Below, piece after piece: positions 22,061 to 33,118 of a stretch of DNA of 48,465 bases (positions are counted from its first letter, which is position 1; every line of letters begins with the position of its first letter). A program made the position numbers and the translations under genes. The DNA is taken from assembly GCA_001626765.1 (NCBI GenBank), contig LUOO01000114.1, positions 1 to 48,465 of the forward strand. Reading direction: 5' to 3'. The notes under the pieces were generated by a model. The model saw nothing but the letters and a program-made list of their open reading frames with translations. It was not told where the DNA came from and did not search any database. The DNA is from Maritimibacter sp. REDSEA-S28_B5 (GTDB taxonomy: Bacteria; Pseudomonadota; Alphaproteobacteria; Rhodobacterales; Rhodobacteraceae).

Positions 22061-24349
22061 TCATGATTTGGCGTCCTCGATCATCTGCCAGACCCGTTCC
22101 GGGTTGAACGGCATCTGCGCATCGCGCACGCCCACCTGCCAGAGCGCGTCGGCCATGGCGTTGCCGAAGGCGCCCATGGAGCCGACGGTGCCAGCCTCGC
22201 CACAGCCCTTCATCCCCATGACATTGGCGGTCGAGGGCACGGCTTCGGTGGTGAACTTCATGAAGGGCACGTTGTCGGCGCGCGGCATTCCGTAGTCCAT
22301 GAAGGACCCGGTCAGAAGCTGACCGTCATCGTCATATACCACGCGCTCCAGCATAAGTTGCCCAATTCCCTGCACAACACCACCGTGTACCTGACCTTCA
22401 ACCAACATCGGGTTAATGAGGTTCCCGAAATCGTCGGTGACGGTATATCTTTCGATCTGGGTATCGCCGGTCTCGGGGTCAATGACGACTTCGCACACAT
22501 GTGCGCCGTTGGGGAAACTGCGGGCGGGCAGCTTGGCCGTCTGGGTCACGCGCAGGAGGTCGTCTCGCCCCTTGGAGCGGGCGAGCGCGGCGGCGTCCAG
22601 CATCGTGGGCGTGAGGTTCGATCCCTTGATCCGGAATACCTCGTCGTCGAATGAAACGTCGGCGTCGTCCACGCCTTCAAGCTCCGCCAGAAAGCCCTTG
22701 AAGCCCGCGACCACCGCCTCGACCGCGACCAGCGTCACGTTGTTCTGCACCGTGACCGAGCGTGAACCGCCCGTGCCCCCGCCCCGCGCGATTCGGTCGC
22801 TGTCACCTTGCACGACCTCGATCCGCTCGAACGGGATGCCGGTCTGGTCGGACAGGAACTTGGCATAGACCGTCTCGTGCCCCTGCCCATTCGACTGGGT
22901 GCCGACGTAGAGCAGCGCGCGCCCGTCCTCGGTGAACTCGACCGTCGCGTCCTCTTCCGGGTTGCCGAGGATCGACTCGATGTAGAAGGCCAGCCCGAGC
23001 CCGCGGAGCTTGCCCTCGGCTGCCGTGTCGGCGCGGCGCTTCGTGAACCCGGCAAGATCGGCCTCGTCGGCCACGCGCGACAGCACCCGGTTGAACTCGC
23101 CCACGTCGTAGGTCTCGCCCGAGACGGTGGTATAGGGAAAGGCCTCGGGCGGAATGAAGTTCTTGCGCCGCAGGTCCCAGGCATCGACGCCCAGGTCGCG
23201 GGCGGCGGCATCCATCATGCGTTCGAGCAGGTAGATCGCCTCGGGACGCCCGGCGCCCCGGTAGGCGTCGACCTGCGTGGTGTTGGTGTGAATGCCCCGC
23301 GCGCTCTGCCAGGCCGTCCGGATGTCGTAGACCCCGGTCAGCACGCGGGCAAAGAGGTTCGACTGGATCATCTGGCCGAACTGGCTCGAATAGGCCCCGA
23401 TGTCGGACAGGGTGTCGACCTTGTAGGCGAGGATCTTGTGCTCGGCGTCAAAGGCCAGCGTCGCGGTCGAAATCAGCGCCCGGCCTGCGTTGTCCGAAAC
23501 CAGCGATTCCGTCCGGTCCGCCATCCAGCGCACCGCATGGCCCAGCTTGCGCGCGGCATGGGTAAGGACGATGTATTCGGGATACATCTGCGCCTTCATG
23601 CCAAAGCCCCCGCCCACGTCCGGCGTCGTGACCTTGAGCTGGTCCGGCGCCATGCCCAGCGCCTTGATGATCTGCTCTTTCGGCCCCCAGACCCCCTGCC
23701 CGGACATGGCAAGATGCATCCGCCCCTCGGGCAGCGGCTCGGCATAGCCGCCCCGCGGCTCCATCGACACGGCGAAGCAGCGGGTGTCGGGGATGGTGCG
23801 GGTCACCACATGGGCAGCGGAGGCAATGGCGGCTTCGGTCGCGGCCTCGTCGCCCAGGCCAAAGTCATAGGCCATGTTGTCGGGGATATCGTCATGCAGC
23901 GTCTCGCCACCTGGCGCGAGGTCGAGCTTGACCGGGCGCTCGTCGTAATCGACTTCGATCAGTTCGGCGGCATCGCGCGCGGCGTCGAGGCTGTCGGCCA
24001 CGATAAAGGCCATCGCCTCGCCCATGAAGCGCACCCTGTCCTTGGCCAGCCATGGACGCGGGGCAACCGTGCCCCTCGTGCCGTCGCGTTGCGGGGCGGC
24101 GGCCGCGAACATGCCCACGCCCAGACCGTCCGCCGCGAGCGTCTCGGCGGTCAGGATCGCGCGAACGCCCTCGATCTCGGCCGCATCCTCGGTCGACAGG
24201 GTGAAATCGGCATGGGCCACGGTCGAGCGCAGGAAATAGCCCACATAGGATGTTTCAGGGGCGACATCGTCAATATAACGCCCTTCACCTTTCAGAAATC
24301 GAACATCTTCGACCCGTGCAAAGGGCTGGCTCTTGCCGAATTTTTCCAT
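22061..24349 (-). CDS. Xanthine dehydrogenase/CoxL-family molybdopterin-binding large subunit (form II)
   Basis: Molybdenum hydroxylase large subunit of 762 residues, related to aerobic CO dehydrogenase large chain but of the form II type: the active-site loop reads AYRGAGR (near 361) instead of the AYRCSFR of true CODH. The N-terminal Ald_Xan_dh_C domain and the Mo-cofactor-binding segments are present (DVGGGFGMKAQMYPE near 240; GQGHETVYAKFLSDQTG near 490), as is the catalytic glutamate in MGMKGCGEAGTVGSMG near 716. Genes for the FAD and 2Fe-2S subunits are not adjacent. It sits 27 bases after the decarboxylase gene and 13 before DUF2235. Substrate unknown; CO is unlikely. Confidence 0.9.
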   Translation of the reverse strand: MEKFGKSQPFARVEDVRFLKGEGRYIDDVAPETSYVGYFLRSTVAHADFTLSTEDAAEIEGVRAILTAETLAADGLGVGMFAAAAPQRDGTRGTVAPRPWLAKDRVRFMGEAMAFIVADSLDAARDAAELIEVDYDERPVKLDLAPGGETLHDDIPDNMAYDFGLGDEAATEAAIASAAHVVTRTIPDTRCFAVSMEPRGGYAEPLPEGRMHLAMSGQGVWGPKEQIIKALGMAPDQLKVTTPDVGGGFGMKAQMYPEYIVLTHAARKLGHAVRWMADRTESLVSDNAGRALISTATLAFDAEHKILAYKVDTLSDIGAYSSQFGQMIQSNLFARVLTGVYDIRTAWQSARGIHTNTTQVDAYRGAGRPEAIYLLERMMDAAARDLGVDAWDLRRKNFIPPEAFPYTTVSGETYDVGEFNRVLSRVADEADLAGFTKRRADTAAEGKLRGLGLAFYIESILGNPEEDATVEFTEDGRALLYVGTQSNGQGHETVYAKFLSDQTGIPFERIEVVQGDSDRIARGGGTGGSRSVTVQNNVTLVAVEAVVAGFKGFLAELEGVDDADVSFDDEVFRIKGSNLTPTMLDAAALARSKGRDDLLRVTQTAKLPARSFPNGAHVCEVVIDPETGDTQIERYTVTDDFGNLINPMLVEGQVHGGVVQGIGQLMLERVVYDDDGQLLTGSFMDYGMPRADNVPFMKFTTEAVPSTANVMGMKGCGEAGTVGSMGAFGNAMADALWQVGVRDAQMPFNPERVWQMIEDAKS

Positions 24350-24376
24350 GAGGGACTCCCGCGTTTCCGGGCGAGA

Positions 24377-25543
24377 CTATCCCCCATGGGCGGGATGTCC
24401 AGACATCGCTCCGTTCAATCTGCGCAATGTCACGACGCGGTGTGCGCCATAGCCGTTGAAGCGCGTGTTGGTCGCGGTGGAATAGGCCCCCATGCCGTCG
24501 AAGATCAAGTAGTCGTCCTCGGCCACGTCCGAAGCCAGCAGAACCTCGCCCGGCAGGCGGTCGAGGCTGTCACAGGTCGGGCCGTAAAGCACGCGCGGGG
24601 TCTTGTCGCCATCGCGCGGCGTGCCGTCGGGGGCGATGACCCGGATGCGCGGATAGGGCCCCATGATCGGGATCTCTGCGAGCAGCCCGTAGATGCCGTC
24701 ATTCAGGAACAGCCCGCCACAGGCGCGCACGGACTTTACGCGCACCATGGCCGCACAGCTTTCGGCCACCAGCCCCCGCCCCGGCTCGCAGACCAGCGCG
24801 GGCGCCGTATCGAAGGCATTGCGCACCGTCTGGGCGATCATCGCGAAGATTTCTTCGATCTGCGCGCTGGCCGTGCCTCGATCCGCGGGAAAACCACCGC
24901 CGACGTTGAGCCGCGCAAGCGTGACACCCGCCTGCCGGGCAATGTCCGCGCAGGTCTCGATATAGCGCCGCCACGCCGCGGGGTTGGTGCATTGGGTGCC
25001 GGGATGAAAGGTCATCGCGGGGGTGTAACCCAGCCGGACGACCTCGCGCAGAAGTTCCACACAGCCCTCCGGCCCCTCGCCGAACTTGGAGCCGAAATCA
25101 TAGGACGCGCCCTTGACCGGCAGCGCGAGCCGCACCGCCACCTCGGCGCCCTTGGGCACCTGGGCGGCGAGCTTGGCAAGCTCGCCCAGCCCATCCACCG
25201 ACCACGACAGGACCCCCGCCGCGATACCCGCCGCGATCTCGGACTTCGAGCGCACGGGGTTGTTGTAGTGCAGCCCCGCACCGGGGACGAGGCCACGCAC
25301 GAGGTCGATTTCATAGGGCGAGGCCACGTCGAAGGTGGTGACGCCCGCCTGCGCCAGCGTCTCGATCACGCCTGGATTGTCGTTGGCCTTGACCGCATAA
25401 GTCACGAGACCCGGAAACCCAGCCTGGAACCGATGCGCGGTGGCCGCAAGTGTCTCGGGCGAGAAATAGAGGATCGGCTCTTCGGGACGGGTCTGGGACA
25501 GATGGTCGATCTCCGTCTCCCAGATGCGGGGATGCGTTGTCAT
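24377..25543 (-). CDS. Ornithine/lysine-type decarboxylase, PLP fold type III
   Basis: Cytosolic PLP enzyme of 388 residues likely to decarboxylate ornithine to putrescine. The alanine-racemase-like barrel carries the PLP lysine K52 in YAVKANDNP, the His/Gly phosphate-binding residues in LNVGGGFPAD near 225, CEPGRGLVAES near 260 (the conserved E-P-G-R) and the catalytic cysteine in YGPTCDSLD near 322. Domain order and length are those of eukaryote-type and alphaproteobacterial ODC/LODC. It is divergent from an Lrp-type regulator gene, which may control it, and leads a three-gene unit with the molybdenum hydroxylase and DUF2235. Substrate choice between ornithine, lysine and diaminopimelate cannot be fixed by eye. 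Confidence 0.9.
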   Translation of the reverse strand: MTTHPRIWETEIDHLSQTRPEEPILYFSPETLAATAHRFQAGFPGLVTYAVKANDNPGVIETLAQAGVTTFDVASPYEIDLVRGLVPGAGLHYNNPVRSKSEIAAGIAAGVLSWSVDGLGELAKLAAQVPKGAEVAVRLALPVKGASYDFGSKFGEGPEGCVELLREVVRLGYTPAMTFHPGTQCTNPAAWRRYIETCADIARQAGVTLARLNVGGGFPADRGTASAQIEEIFAMIAQTVRNAFDTAPALVCEPGRGLVAESCAAMVRVKSVRACGGLFLNDGIYGLLAEIPIMGPYPRIRVIAPDGTPRDGDKTPRVLYGPTCDSLDRLPGEVLLASDVAEDDYLIFDGMGAYSTATNTRFNGYGAHRVVTLRRLNGAMSGHPAHGG

Positions 25544-25580
25544 GGGGTGCCTGTCGGTTGTTCGCTGCGATTACCAACGA

Positions 25581-25605
25581 GAATCGGCGCGAATTCCGAC
25601 GATTC
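25581..25605. promoter_or_regulatory. Candidate Lrp/AsnC operator between odc and the regulator gene
   Basis: GAATCG and CGATTC form an inverted repeat around 13 bases that contain GAATTC near the centre. It lies 38 bases upstream of the decarboxylase start and 60 upstream of the regulator start, the expected place for autoregulation and control of the divergent gene. Prediction by position and symmetry only. Confidence 0.45.
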
Positions 25606-25665
25606 CTACAGACACATCGGGTTTTTTGCGCCATTCTTTCGTCATATCGACGACGGAACCGACGA

Positions 25666-26097
25666 ATGGACGAAATCGACAGGAAAATGCTCCAGCTTCT
25701 GGCCGAGGACGCGCGCCTGCCCGTGGCGACGCTCGCCCGCAAGACCGGCCTCGCCCGATCGACCGCACAGGCGCGGCTCGAGAGGATGGAGGCGGACGGG
25801 ACCATCGCGGGCTATGCTCTGCGGCTGGGGGATGCGACCCGGGCCGGACAGATCCGGGCGACCGTGCTCCTCATGCTCGAGCCGCGTGCGACGGCGGCGG
25901 TGCTGGCCAAGCTCGAGAAGATGCTGGTGGTCGAGGCGGCGCATACGGTCTCGGGGCGGGCCGACATGATCCTGACCCTTGGCGCGCCGACCACGGCGCA
26001 CATCGACGAAGCGCTCGACATCATCGGCGCAATCGAGGGGGTGAAGGGGTCGGAAACTCTGATACACCTATCGACAAAGATTGACCGAGTGAGTTGA
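25666..26097 (+). CDS. Lrp/AsnC-family transcriptional regulator
   Basis: DNA-binding regulator of 143 residues. An N-terminal winged helix-turn-helix (MDEIDRKMLQLLAEDARLPV, with recognition helix around 28-42) is followed by the RAM ligand-binding domain (residues about 65-140, containing VVEAAHTVSGRADMILTL). Ligands of this family are usually amino acids. Divergent orientation from the ornithine-type decarboxylase suggests an amino acid or polyamine-linked role. The next gene, pgm, starts three bases after its stop, so the two are co-transcribed. No strong ribosome site is visible ahead of the ATG. Confidence 0.9.
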   Translation: MDEIDRKMLQLLAEDARLPVATLARKTGLARSTAQARLERMEADGTIAGYALRLGDATRAGQIRATVLLMLEPRATAAVLAKLEKMLVVEAAHTVSGRADMILTLGAPTTAHIDEALDIIGAIEGVKGSETLIHLSTKIDRVS

Positions 26098-27729
<1,632 letters not shown>

Positions 27730-27755
27730 GAGTCTTTTCCATCCGAGCACCTGAG

Positions 27756-27790
27756 AAACCTTGCCTGCAGGGAAGGTTTTTTTATTTATT
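27756..27790 (+). terminator. Terminator after pgm
   Basis: AAACCTTGCC pairs with GGGAAGGTTT around TGCA (one mismatch) and runs into a T-rich tract, TTTTTTTATTTATT. It starts 26 bases after the pgm stop. Confidence 0.85.
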
Positions 27791-27798
27791 ATCATATA

Positions 27799-28287
27799 TT
27801 AAGTAAGAGACCGCTGCGACGTGACCGGCATCGAGGCGATAAACAGCGCCCGCCCGCCGAAGGTGCCCGAGGCCAGCCCGGCCATCGCGGAGAGCACCAG
27901 GGGGAGCGGATAGCTCACCAGTAGATCGGGCGCCACCGCCGTCACCGTGCCGATCGCGGCATTGAGGGCAAAGAGCGTGAGGATGGCGAGCGCGGTCATG
28001 CCCTCGCCCCGCTGCACCACATGGCGGGCGGTTTTGGCAAGTGTGCGTCCCGACTGCCGTTTCCAGCCGATCATCGCGCCCAGACCGTAGCCCAGCGCGA
28101 GCGCTGACCAGACGAGCGGCCCGACCCCGAAACTCGCCACGCTGCGCAGGGTCAGAAGGCCCAGCAGCGGCAGGAGATAGACCAGAACGAGCGGCGTGCG
28201 GCGGTCGCGCAGGGCACGCAGGCAGACCCAGAGGAGGAGCAGCCCGAGCGGCCAGTCCCAGAAGGGCACATGGGCAAGAGCGGTCAT
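27799..28287 (-). CDS. Small multi-pass membrane protein, unknown
   Basis: A 162-residue hydrophobic protein that I do not recognise. Start is the ATG at 28285-28287 (MTALAHVPFWDWPLGLLL), which overlaps the stop of the upstream gene as ATGA; longer readings have no coding character. About five TM helices can be drawn (residues 10-25, 33-50, 53-75, 100-118, 125-150), with a basic cytoplasmic loop GWKRQSGRTLAKTARHV. It forms a two-gene unit with the 68-residue membrane protein upstream. It converges on pgm. Confidence 0.7.
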   Translation of the reverse strand: MTALAHVPFWDWPLGLLLLWVCLRALRDRRTPLVLVYLLPLLGLLTLRSVASFGVGPLVWSALALGYGLGAMIGWKRQSGRTLAKTARHVVQRGEGMTALAILTLFALNAAIGTVTAVAPDLLVSYPLPLVLSAMAGLASGTFGGRALFIASMPVTSQRSLT

Positions 28288-28490
28288 TTCCCCTCCCCCA
28301 TGTCGAGCATGAGCAAGAAGACGGCGACGCCCAGCGCGGCGGCGATGCCGTGACCGATGAGGGGGCCGAGGGTCGTGTTGGCGAGGATGATCGCAGTAAT
28401 GCCGATGAAAAGCCGGACCTTGCGTTGCGCGATGCGGTTGGGGCCGACGAGGCGGGCGATCCGGGCGTTGATCCTGTCGTTGAGGGGCAT
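28284..28490 (-). CDS. Small two-TM membrane protein, unknown
   Basis: A 68-residue protein starting MPLNDRINARIARLVGPNRI, with an amphipathic basic N-terminus and two TM helices (about 26-42 and 45-62). It overlaps the following membrane-protein gene by four bases (ATGA), a sign of translational coupling and possible complex formation. No family recognised. Confidence 0.65.
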   Translation of the reverse strand: MPLNDRINARIARLVGPNRIAQRKVRLFIGITAIILANTTLGPLIGHGIAAALGVAVFLLMLDMGEGK

Positions 28491-28711
28491 GGGGCACTTC
28501 CTGTGTCTGTCGTTGGATGTGTCCCTGATGCGGGACCGGCAGGCGGGTCCGCCAGCGCGTCTGCGTGAATGGGCGCGCCCGCTACGCAGATGCCGTTCGC
28601 GAAGCGTGAAGCGCAGGAGCCCATGTTCCGGCCCTGCGCCCCACCCTCTCCCCTTCCCCTTCCGGCCCCCAACCGCTAAACCCGGCGCGACCAGAGAAAG
28701 ACAGGTGACCC

Positions 28712-31700
28712 ATGGCCATGGACAAGACCTTTGACGCGAATGCCGTCGAGCCGCGCATTTCCGCGATGTGGGAAGAGGCGAAAGCCTTTGCGGCGGGCGC
28801 GAACGCGTCGCGCGACGAGACCTTCTGCATCATGCTGCCCCCCCCCAACGTGACGGGCGCGCTGCATGTGGGCCATGCCTTCAACCATACGATCATGGAC
28901 ATCCTCACGCGCTGGCACCGGATGCGCGGGTTCGACACCCTCTGGCAGCCCGGTCAGGACCATGCGGGGATCGCGACGCAGCTTCAGGTCGAAAAGAAAC
29001 TCGCCGCCGACGGCCAGCCGCCGCGCCGCGAGCTGGGCCGGGAGGCGTTTCTCGACAAGGTCTGGGAATGGAAGGCGGAAAAGGGCGGCACGATCATCGA
29101 GCAGATGAAGCGGCTCGGTGACAGCTGCGATTGGGACCGCAACGCATTTACCATGTCCGGCGCCCCCAATGCGCCCGAGGGTGAGCCGGACGGCAATTTC
29201 CACGACGCGGTGATCAAGGTCTTTGTCGAAATGTACAACAAGGGCCTCATCTATCGCGGCAAGCGGCTCGTCAACTGGGACCCGCATTTCGAAACGGCGA
29301 TCTCCGATCTCGAGGTCGAGAACATCGAAGTCGCGGGCCACATGTGGCACTTCAAATACCCGCTCGCGAATGGGGTGACCTATACCTATGTCGAGAAAGA
29401 CGAGGACGGGACCGTCACCTTTACCGAGGAACGCGACTATATCTCGATCGCCACCACGCGGCCCGAAACGATGCTGGGCGACGGCGCGGTCGCGGTGCAT
29501 CCGTCGGACGAACGCTATGCGCCCATCGTGGGGATGCTCTGCGAAATTCCCGTGGGGCCCAAGGAACACCGCCGCCTGATCCCGATCATCACCGACGAAT
29601 ACCCCGACCCGACCTTCGGGTCCGGCGCGGTCAAGATCACCGGGGCGCATGACTTCAACGACTACGAGGTCGCCAAGCGCGGCGGTATCCCGATGTATCG
29701 GCTCATGGACATGCGCGGGCACATGCGGGCGGATGGCGACGATTACGCCACCTGTGCCACCCGCGCGCAGGAGATCGCGAATGGCGCAGACTTCGAGGAG
29801 ATGGAGGTCGATGCCCTAAACCTCGTCCCCGACGAGCTGCGCGGTCAGGACCGGTTCGAGGCCCGCAAGGCGGTCGTGAAGCAGATCACCGACGAAGGGC
29901 TCGCGGTCATGCGCGCCGTGACGACGACCGACGAAGACGGCACCGTGACCGAGGCACAGGTGCCTTACGTCGAGGACAAGCCGATCATGCAGCCCTTTGG
30001 CGACCGCTCGAAGGTCGTGATCGAGCCGATGCTGACCGACCAGTGGTTCGTGGACGCCGAAAAGGTCGTGGGTCCGGCGCTGGACGCCGTGCGCACGGGC
30101 CAGACCAGGATCATCCCGGAATCGGGTGAGAAGACCTATTACCACTGGCTCGAGAACATTGAACCTTGGTGCATCTCGCGCCAGCTCTGGTGGGGGCACC
30201 AGATCCCGGTGTGGTATGGTCTCGACCTTGGCTACGAGAAACAGATCGGCACGGACGGGGACCTCGACGAGGTCGACCTGCTGAAAACGCTGGTCGACGG
30301 CATGGTGCATCGCGGCGTCGTGCATCACGCAGGCTCGTCCTTCGAAGAGATCGTGCCTGCCTTTCAGGACGAGATCGCAGACACGCCCATGCCGCTCGGC
30401 CACTCGCGCGTGGTCGAGGTTGCGGACCGCGCCGCCGCCATCGACATGCTGGCTGAAAGCCTCGCCACCTACGCGATCGAGCAGGACCCGACCAAGCTGG
30501 TTTATCCGGTGTGGCGCGACGCCGATGTGCTGGATACGTGGTTTTCTTCGGGTCTCTGGCCCATCGGAACGCTCGGTTGGCCGGAGCAGTCGCCCGAGCT
30601 GCAGGAGTATTTCCCCACCGATGTGCTCGTCACCGGTTTCGACATCCTCTTCTTCTGGGTCGCCCGGATGATGATGATGCAGCTTGCCGTGGTGAACGAG
30701 GTGCCGTTCCACACTGTCTATCTGCACCAGCTCGTCCGCGACGAGAAGGGCAAGAAGATGTCCAAGACCACCGGCAACGTCATCGACCCGCTGGAGATCA
30801 TCGACCAATACGGGGCCGATGCGCTGCGGTTAACCAATGCCTCGATGGCGGCACTGGGCGGCGTACTGAAGCTGTCGGAGGAGCGGATCAAGGGCTACCG
30901 GAACTTCGGCACGAAGCTCTGGAACGCCGCGCGGTTCGCCGAGATGAACGACTGCAAACCGGTGCCGGGCTTTGACCCCGCCGCGGTGACCCAGACGGTA
31001 AACCGTTGGATTATCGGCGAAACCGCACGTATCCGCGACGCCGTGGACGAGGCGCTCGTCGGCTACCGCTTCAACGATGCGGCGAATGGTTTGTATGCTT
31101 ACGTCTGGGGCAAGGTCTGCGACTGGTATGTGGAGTTCTCAAAGCCCCTGCTCGGTTCCGACGACCCCGCCGTGGTAGCAGAAACGCGCGCGACGATGGC
31201 CTGGGTCATCGACCAGTGCCTGATCCTCTTGCACCCGATCATGCCCTTCATCACCGAAGAGCTCTGGGGCCAGATCGCGGAGCGACCCAAGTTGCTCGTC
31301 CACACGGACTGGCCGACCTATGGCGCGGAACTGATCGACACGGGCGCGGACCGCGAGATGAACTGGGTCGTGAAGCTCATCGAGGAAATCCGCTCCGCCC
31401 GCGCCCAGATGCATGTGCCGGCGGGCCTCCAGATCCCGGTCATTCTGCGTGACCTCGACGACGCCGGGCGACAGGCGCTCGCCACCAACGAGGCGCTCAT
31501 CGTGAAGCTCGCGCGGATCGACAGCATTACCGAGATGGCGGAACTTCCCAAGGGCTGCGTGACCATCCCGGTCGAGGGCGGCACCTTTGCGCTGCCGCTC
31601 GCTGACATCATCGACGTGGCCGAGGAAAAAGCGCGGCTCGAGAAGACGCTGGGCAAGCTCCAGAAGGAGATCGGCGGTCTGAAGGGACGGCTGAACAACC

Positions 31701-31822
31701 CGAACTTCGCGGTCAATGCGCCCGAAGAGGTGGTCGAGGAAGCCAAGGCCAACCTCGCCGCGCGCGAAGAGGAAGCGGCCAAGCTTGAAGAGGCGCTGAG
31801 GCGGCTGGCCGAGGTCGCCTGA
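28712..31822 (+). CDS. valS: Valyl-tRNA synthetase
   Basis: Class I aminoacyl-tRNA synthetase charging tRNA-Val; 1036 residues. The HIGH signature is HVGH (52-55) in [15 protein letters not shown]; the KMSKS signature is KMSKT near 682 in [13 protein letters not shown]. Between them lies the CP1 editing domain with [18 protein letters not shown]. The anticodon-binding domain (near 790-930) and a C-terminal coiled-coil arm ([20 protein letters not shown]) complete it. Length exceeds the E. coli enzyme by about 85 residues through insertions in the editing and catalytic parts, usual for Rhodobacteraceae. ATG 28712 (MAMDKTF) follows AGACAGGTG; ATG two codons downstream is an alternative. Confidence 0.97.
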   Translation: MAMDKTFDANAVEPRISAMWEEAKAFAAGANASRDETFCIMLPPPNVTGALHVGHAFNHTIMDILTRWHRMRGFDTLWQPGQDHAGIATQLQVEKKLAADGQPPRRELGREAFLDKVWEWKAEKGGTIIEQMKRLGDSCDWDRNAFTMSGAPNAPEGEPDGNFHDAVIKVFVEMYNKGLIYRGKRLVNWDPHFETAISDLEVENIEVAGHMWHFKYPLANGVTYTYVEKDEDGTVTFTEERDYISIATTRPETMLGDGAVAVHPSDERYAPIVGMLCEIPVGPKEHRRLIPIITDEYPDPTFGSGAVKITGAHDFNDYEVAKRGGIPMYRLMDMRGHMRADGDDYATCATRAQEIANGADFEEMEVDALNLVPDELRGQDRFEARKAVVKQITDEGLAVMRAVTTTDEDGTVTEAQVPYVEDKPIMQPFGDRSKVVIEPMLTDQWFVDAEKVVGPALDAVRTGQTRIIPESGEKTYYHWLENIEPWCISRQLWWGHQIPVWYGLDLGYEKQIGTDGDLDEVDLLKTLVDGMVHRGVVHHAGSSFEEIVPAFQDEIADTPMPLGHSRVVEVADRAAAIDMLAESLATYAIEQDPTKLVYPVWRDADVLDTWFSSGLWPIGTLGWPEQSPELQEYFPTDVLVTGFDILFFWVARMMMMQLAVVNEVPFHTVYLHQLVRDEKGKKMSKTTGNVIDPLEIIDQYGADALRLTNASMAALGGVLKLSEERIKGYRNFGTKLWNAARFAEMNDCKPVPGFDPAAVTQTVNRWIIGETARIRDAVDEALVGYRFNDAANGLYAYVWGKVCDWYVEFSKPLLGSDDPAVVAETRATMAWVIDQCLILLHPIMPFITEELWGQIAERPKLLVHTDWPTYGAELIDTGADREMNWVVKLIEEIRSARAQMHVPAGLQIPVILRDLDDAGRQALATNEALIVKLARIDSITEMAELPKGCVTIPVEGGTFALPLADIIDVAEEKARLEKTLGKLQKEIGGLKGRLNNPNFAVNAPEEVVEEAKANLAAREEEAAKLEEALRRLAEVA

Positions 31823-31823
31823 G

Positions 31824-32031
31824 GTGTTGCGCCGGGGCTTCGCCCCGTCGCGGTGGGGGCGCCTCGCTGCGCTCGGCGCCCCCCTTTCATCTTTCCACAA
31901 GTATGCAAGTCGGTCGCGTCCATCCGCAAGGATGGACGCGAGAAACCCTGTGCGCCGCAGGCGCTCATTGTCCTTGCGTGGAACGGGCGTCAACGTTGCC
32001 TCCGGCGGGCATATTTGGGGAAAGATGAAAG
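31824..32031. repeat. Hairpin-rich spacer with an inverted pair of the TTTCATCTTTCC motif
   Basis: Between valS and ribF lie, in order: a CGGGGC-TT-GCCCCG hairpin (about 31831-31846); a strong hairpin GGGGGCGCC / GGCGCCCCC (about 31855-31884) that can end valS transcription; the motif CCCCTTTCATCTTTCC followed by an A/T-rich stretch and TATGC (31881-31906, plus); and about 100 bases later the same motif inverted (minus, 32009-32031: TTTCATCTTTCCCCAAATA). A third copy is at 43652-43678. I recall similar sequences scattered between genes in Rhodobacteraceae, but no function is established. Confidence 0.65.
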
Positions 32032-32095
32032 AGCGGTCCGCCATGCCCGCAGCCGCCGCTTGTGGTTTCCGCCCTGCCCCGCTACTTGCCATAGC

Positions 32096-33034
32096 ATGAA
32101 GATCATTCGGGATTTCCAGTTCGTCGACGAAGCTGACCGGGGCGCCTCTGCCGCGATCGGGAACTTCGACGGCGTGCATCGCGGGCATCAGTTTGTCATC
32201 GACATAGCGCGGACAAAGGCAGCCGATCTCGGCGCGCCGCTGGGTGTGATGACCTTCGAGCCGCATCCGCGTCAGTATTTCGCGCCCAAGGCCCCGGACT
32301 TTCGCCTGATGAACGCCGAGGCGCGGGCCAACCGGCTGGAGTGGCTGGGGGTCGAGAAGCTCTACGAGATGACTTTCAACGACACGCTCTCTGCCCTCAC
32401 ACCCGAGGACTTTGCCCGCCGCGTGCTGGTCGAGGGGCTTGGCCTGCGCCACGTCGTCGTCGGGCAGGATTTCCATTTCGGCAAGGGGCGCGCGGGCGAT
32501 GTCGAGACATTGGTCGCGCTGGGCGCCGAGATGGGCTTTGGCGTGACCGTTGCCGATCTTCTGCGCGACAGCGAGGTCGAGATTTCCTCGACCGCGATCC
32601 GCGATGCGCTGACCGAGGGCCGTCCCCGCGATGCCGCGCGGATGCTGGGGCACTGGCACCGGATCGACGGCGTGGTGATCCGGGGCGACCAGCGCGGGCG
32701 CGATCTGGGCTATCCGACGGCGAATATGTCGATCGCCGGGCTGCACCCGCCAAAGTTCGGGGTCTATGCGGTCAAGGTCGACGTGCTGACCGGGCCGCAC
32801 AAGGGCGAGTATGGCGGCGCGGCCAGCATCGGGGTCAGGCCGATGTTTGGAGAGAACCAGCCTAACATCGAAAGCTATGTCTTCGATTTCAAAGGCGATC
32901 TGTACGGCGCGCATCTGTCGGTGGCGCTGGTCGCCTATCTGCGGCCCGAAGATAAATTCGACAGTCTCGAGGCACTGATCACCCAGATGGATGCCGATTG
33001 CGCCGCGGCGCGGGATATTCTGGGCGAGCTGTAA
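32096..33034 (+). CDS. ribF: Bifunctional riboflavin kinase / FAD synthetase
   Basis: Makes FMN from riboflavin and then FAD. The 312-residue protein begins at ATG 32096 (MKIIRDFQFVDEADRGAS); longer readings extend into repeat sequence. The N-terminal nucleotidyltransferase has GNFDGVHRGH (22-31), FEPHPRQYF and EISSTAIRDALTEG; the C-terminal kinase domain has GYPTANM near 206, GVYAVKVDV and GVRPMFGENQPNIE. No good Shine-Dalgarno is visible upstream. A terminator follows the gene. Confidence 0.95.
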   Translation: MKIIRDFQFVDEADRGASAAIGNFDGVHRGHQFVIDIARTKAADLGAPLGVMTFEPHPRQYFAPKAPDFRLMNAEARANRLEWLGVEKLYEMTFNDTLSALTPEDFARRVLVEGLGLRHVVVGQDFHFGKGRAGDVETLVALGAEMGFGVTVADLLRDSEVEISSTAIRDALTEGRPRDAARMLGHWHRIDGVVIRGDQRGRDLGYPTANMSIAGLHPPKFGVYAVKVDVLTGPHKGEYGGAASIGVRPMFGENQPNIESYVFDFKGDLYGAHLSVALVAYLRPEDKFDSLEALITQMDADCAAARDILGEL

Positions 33035-33055
33035 GCGGCTCCCTGCCCCGGCAAA

Positions 33056-33088
33056 CGAAAAGGGCCACGCGATTGCGTGGCCCTTCGT
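33056..33088. terminator. Bidirectional terminator between ribF and scoB
   Basis: AGGGCCACGC pairs with GCGTGGCCCT around GATT. It is followed by TCGTCGTTT on the plus strand and by TTTCGTTT on the minus strand, so it can end both converging transcripts. Confidence 0.8.
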
Positions 33089-33118
33089 CGTTTCCGGCGG
33101 CCGGTGTCAGACCAGCTC

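Noticed and set aside
22061..24349. Calling this gene a true carbon monoxide dehydrogenase.
   Set aside because: The active-site loop is AYRGAGR (form II), lacking the cysteine of the AYRCSFR loop, and the medium and small subunit genes are missing.
22808..25969. A 1053-codon open frame on the plus strand across the molybdenum hydroxylase and decarboxylase genes.
   Set aside because: It is antisense to two well-conserved genes, is rich in Arg, His and Gly as expected of a high-GC shadow frame, and has no recognisable domain.
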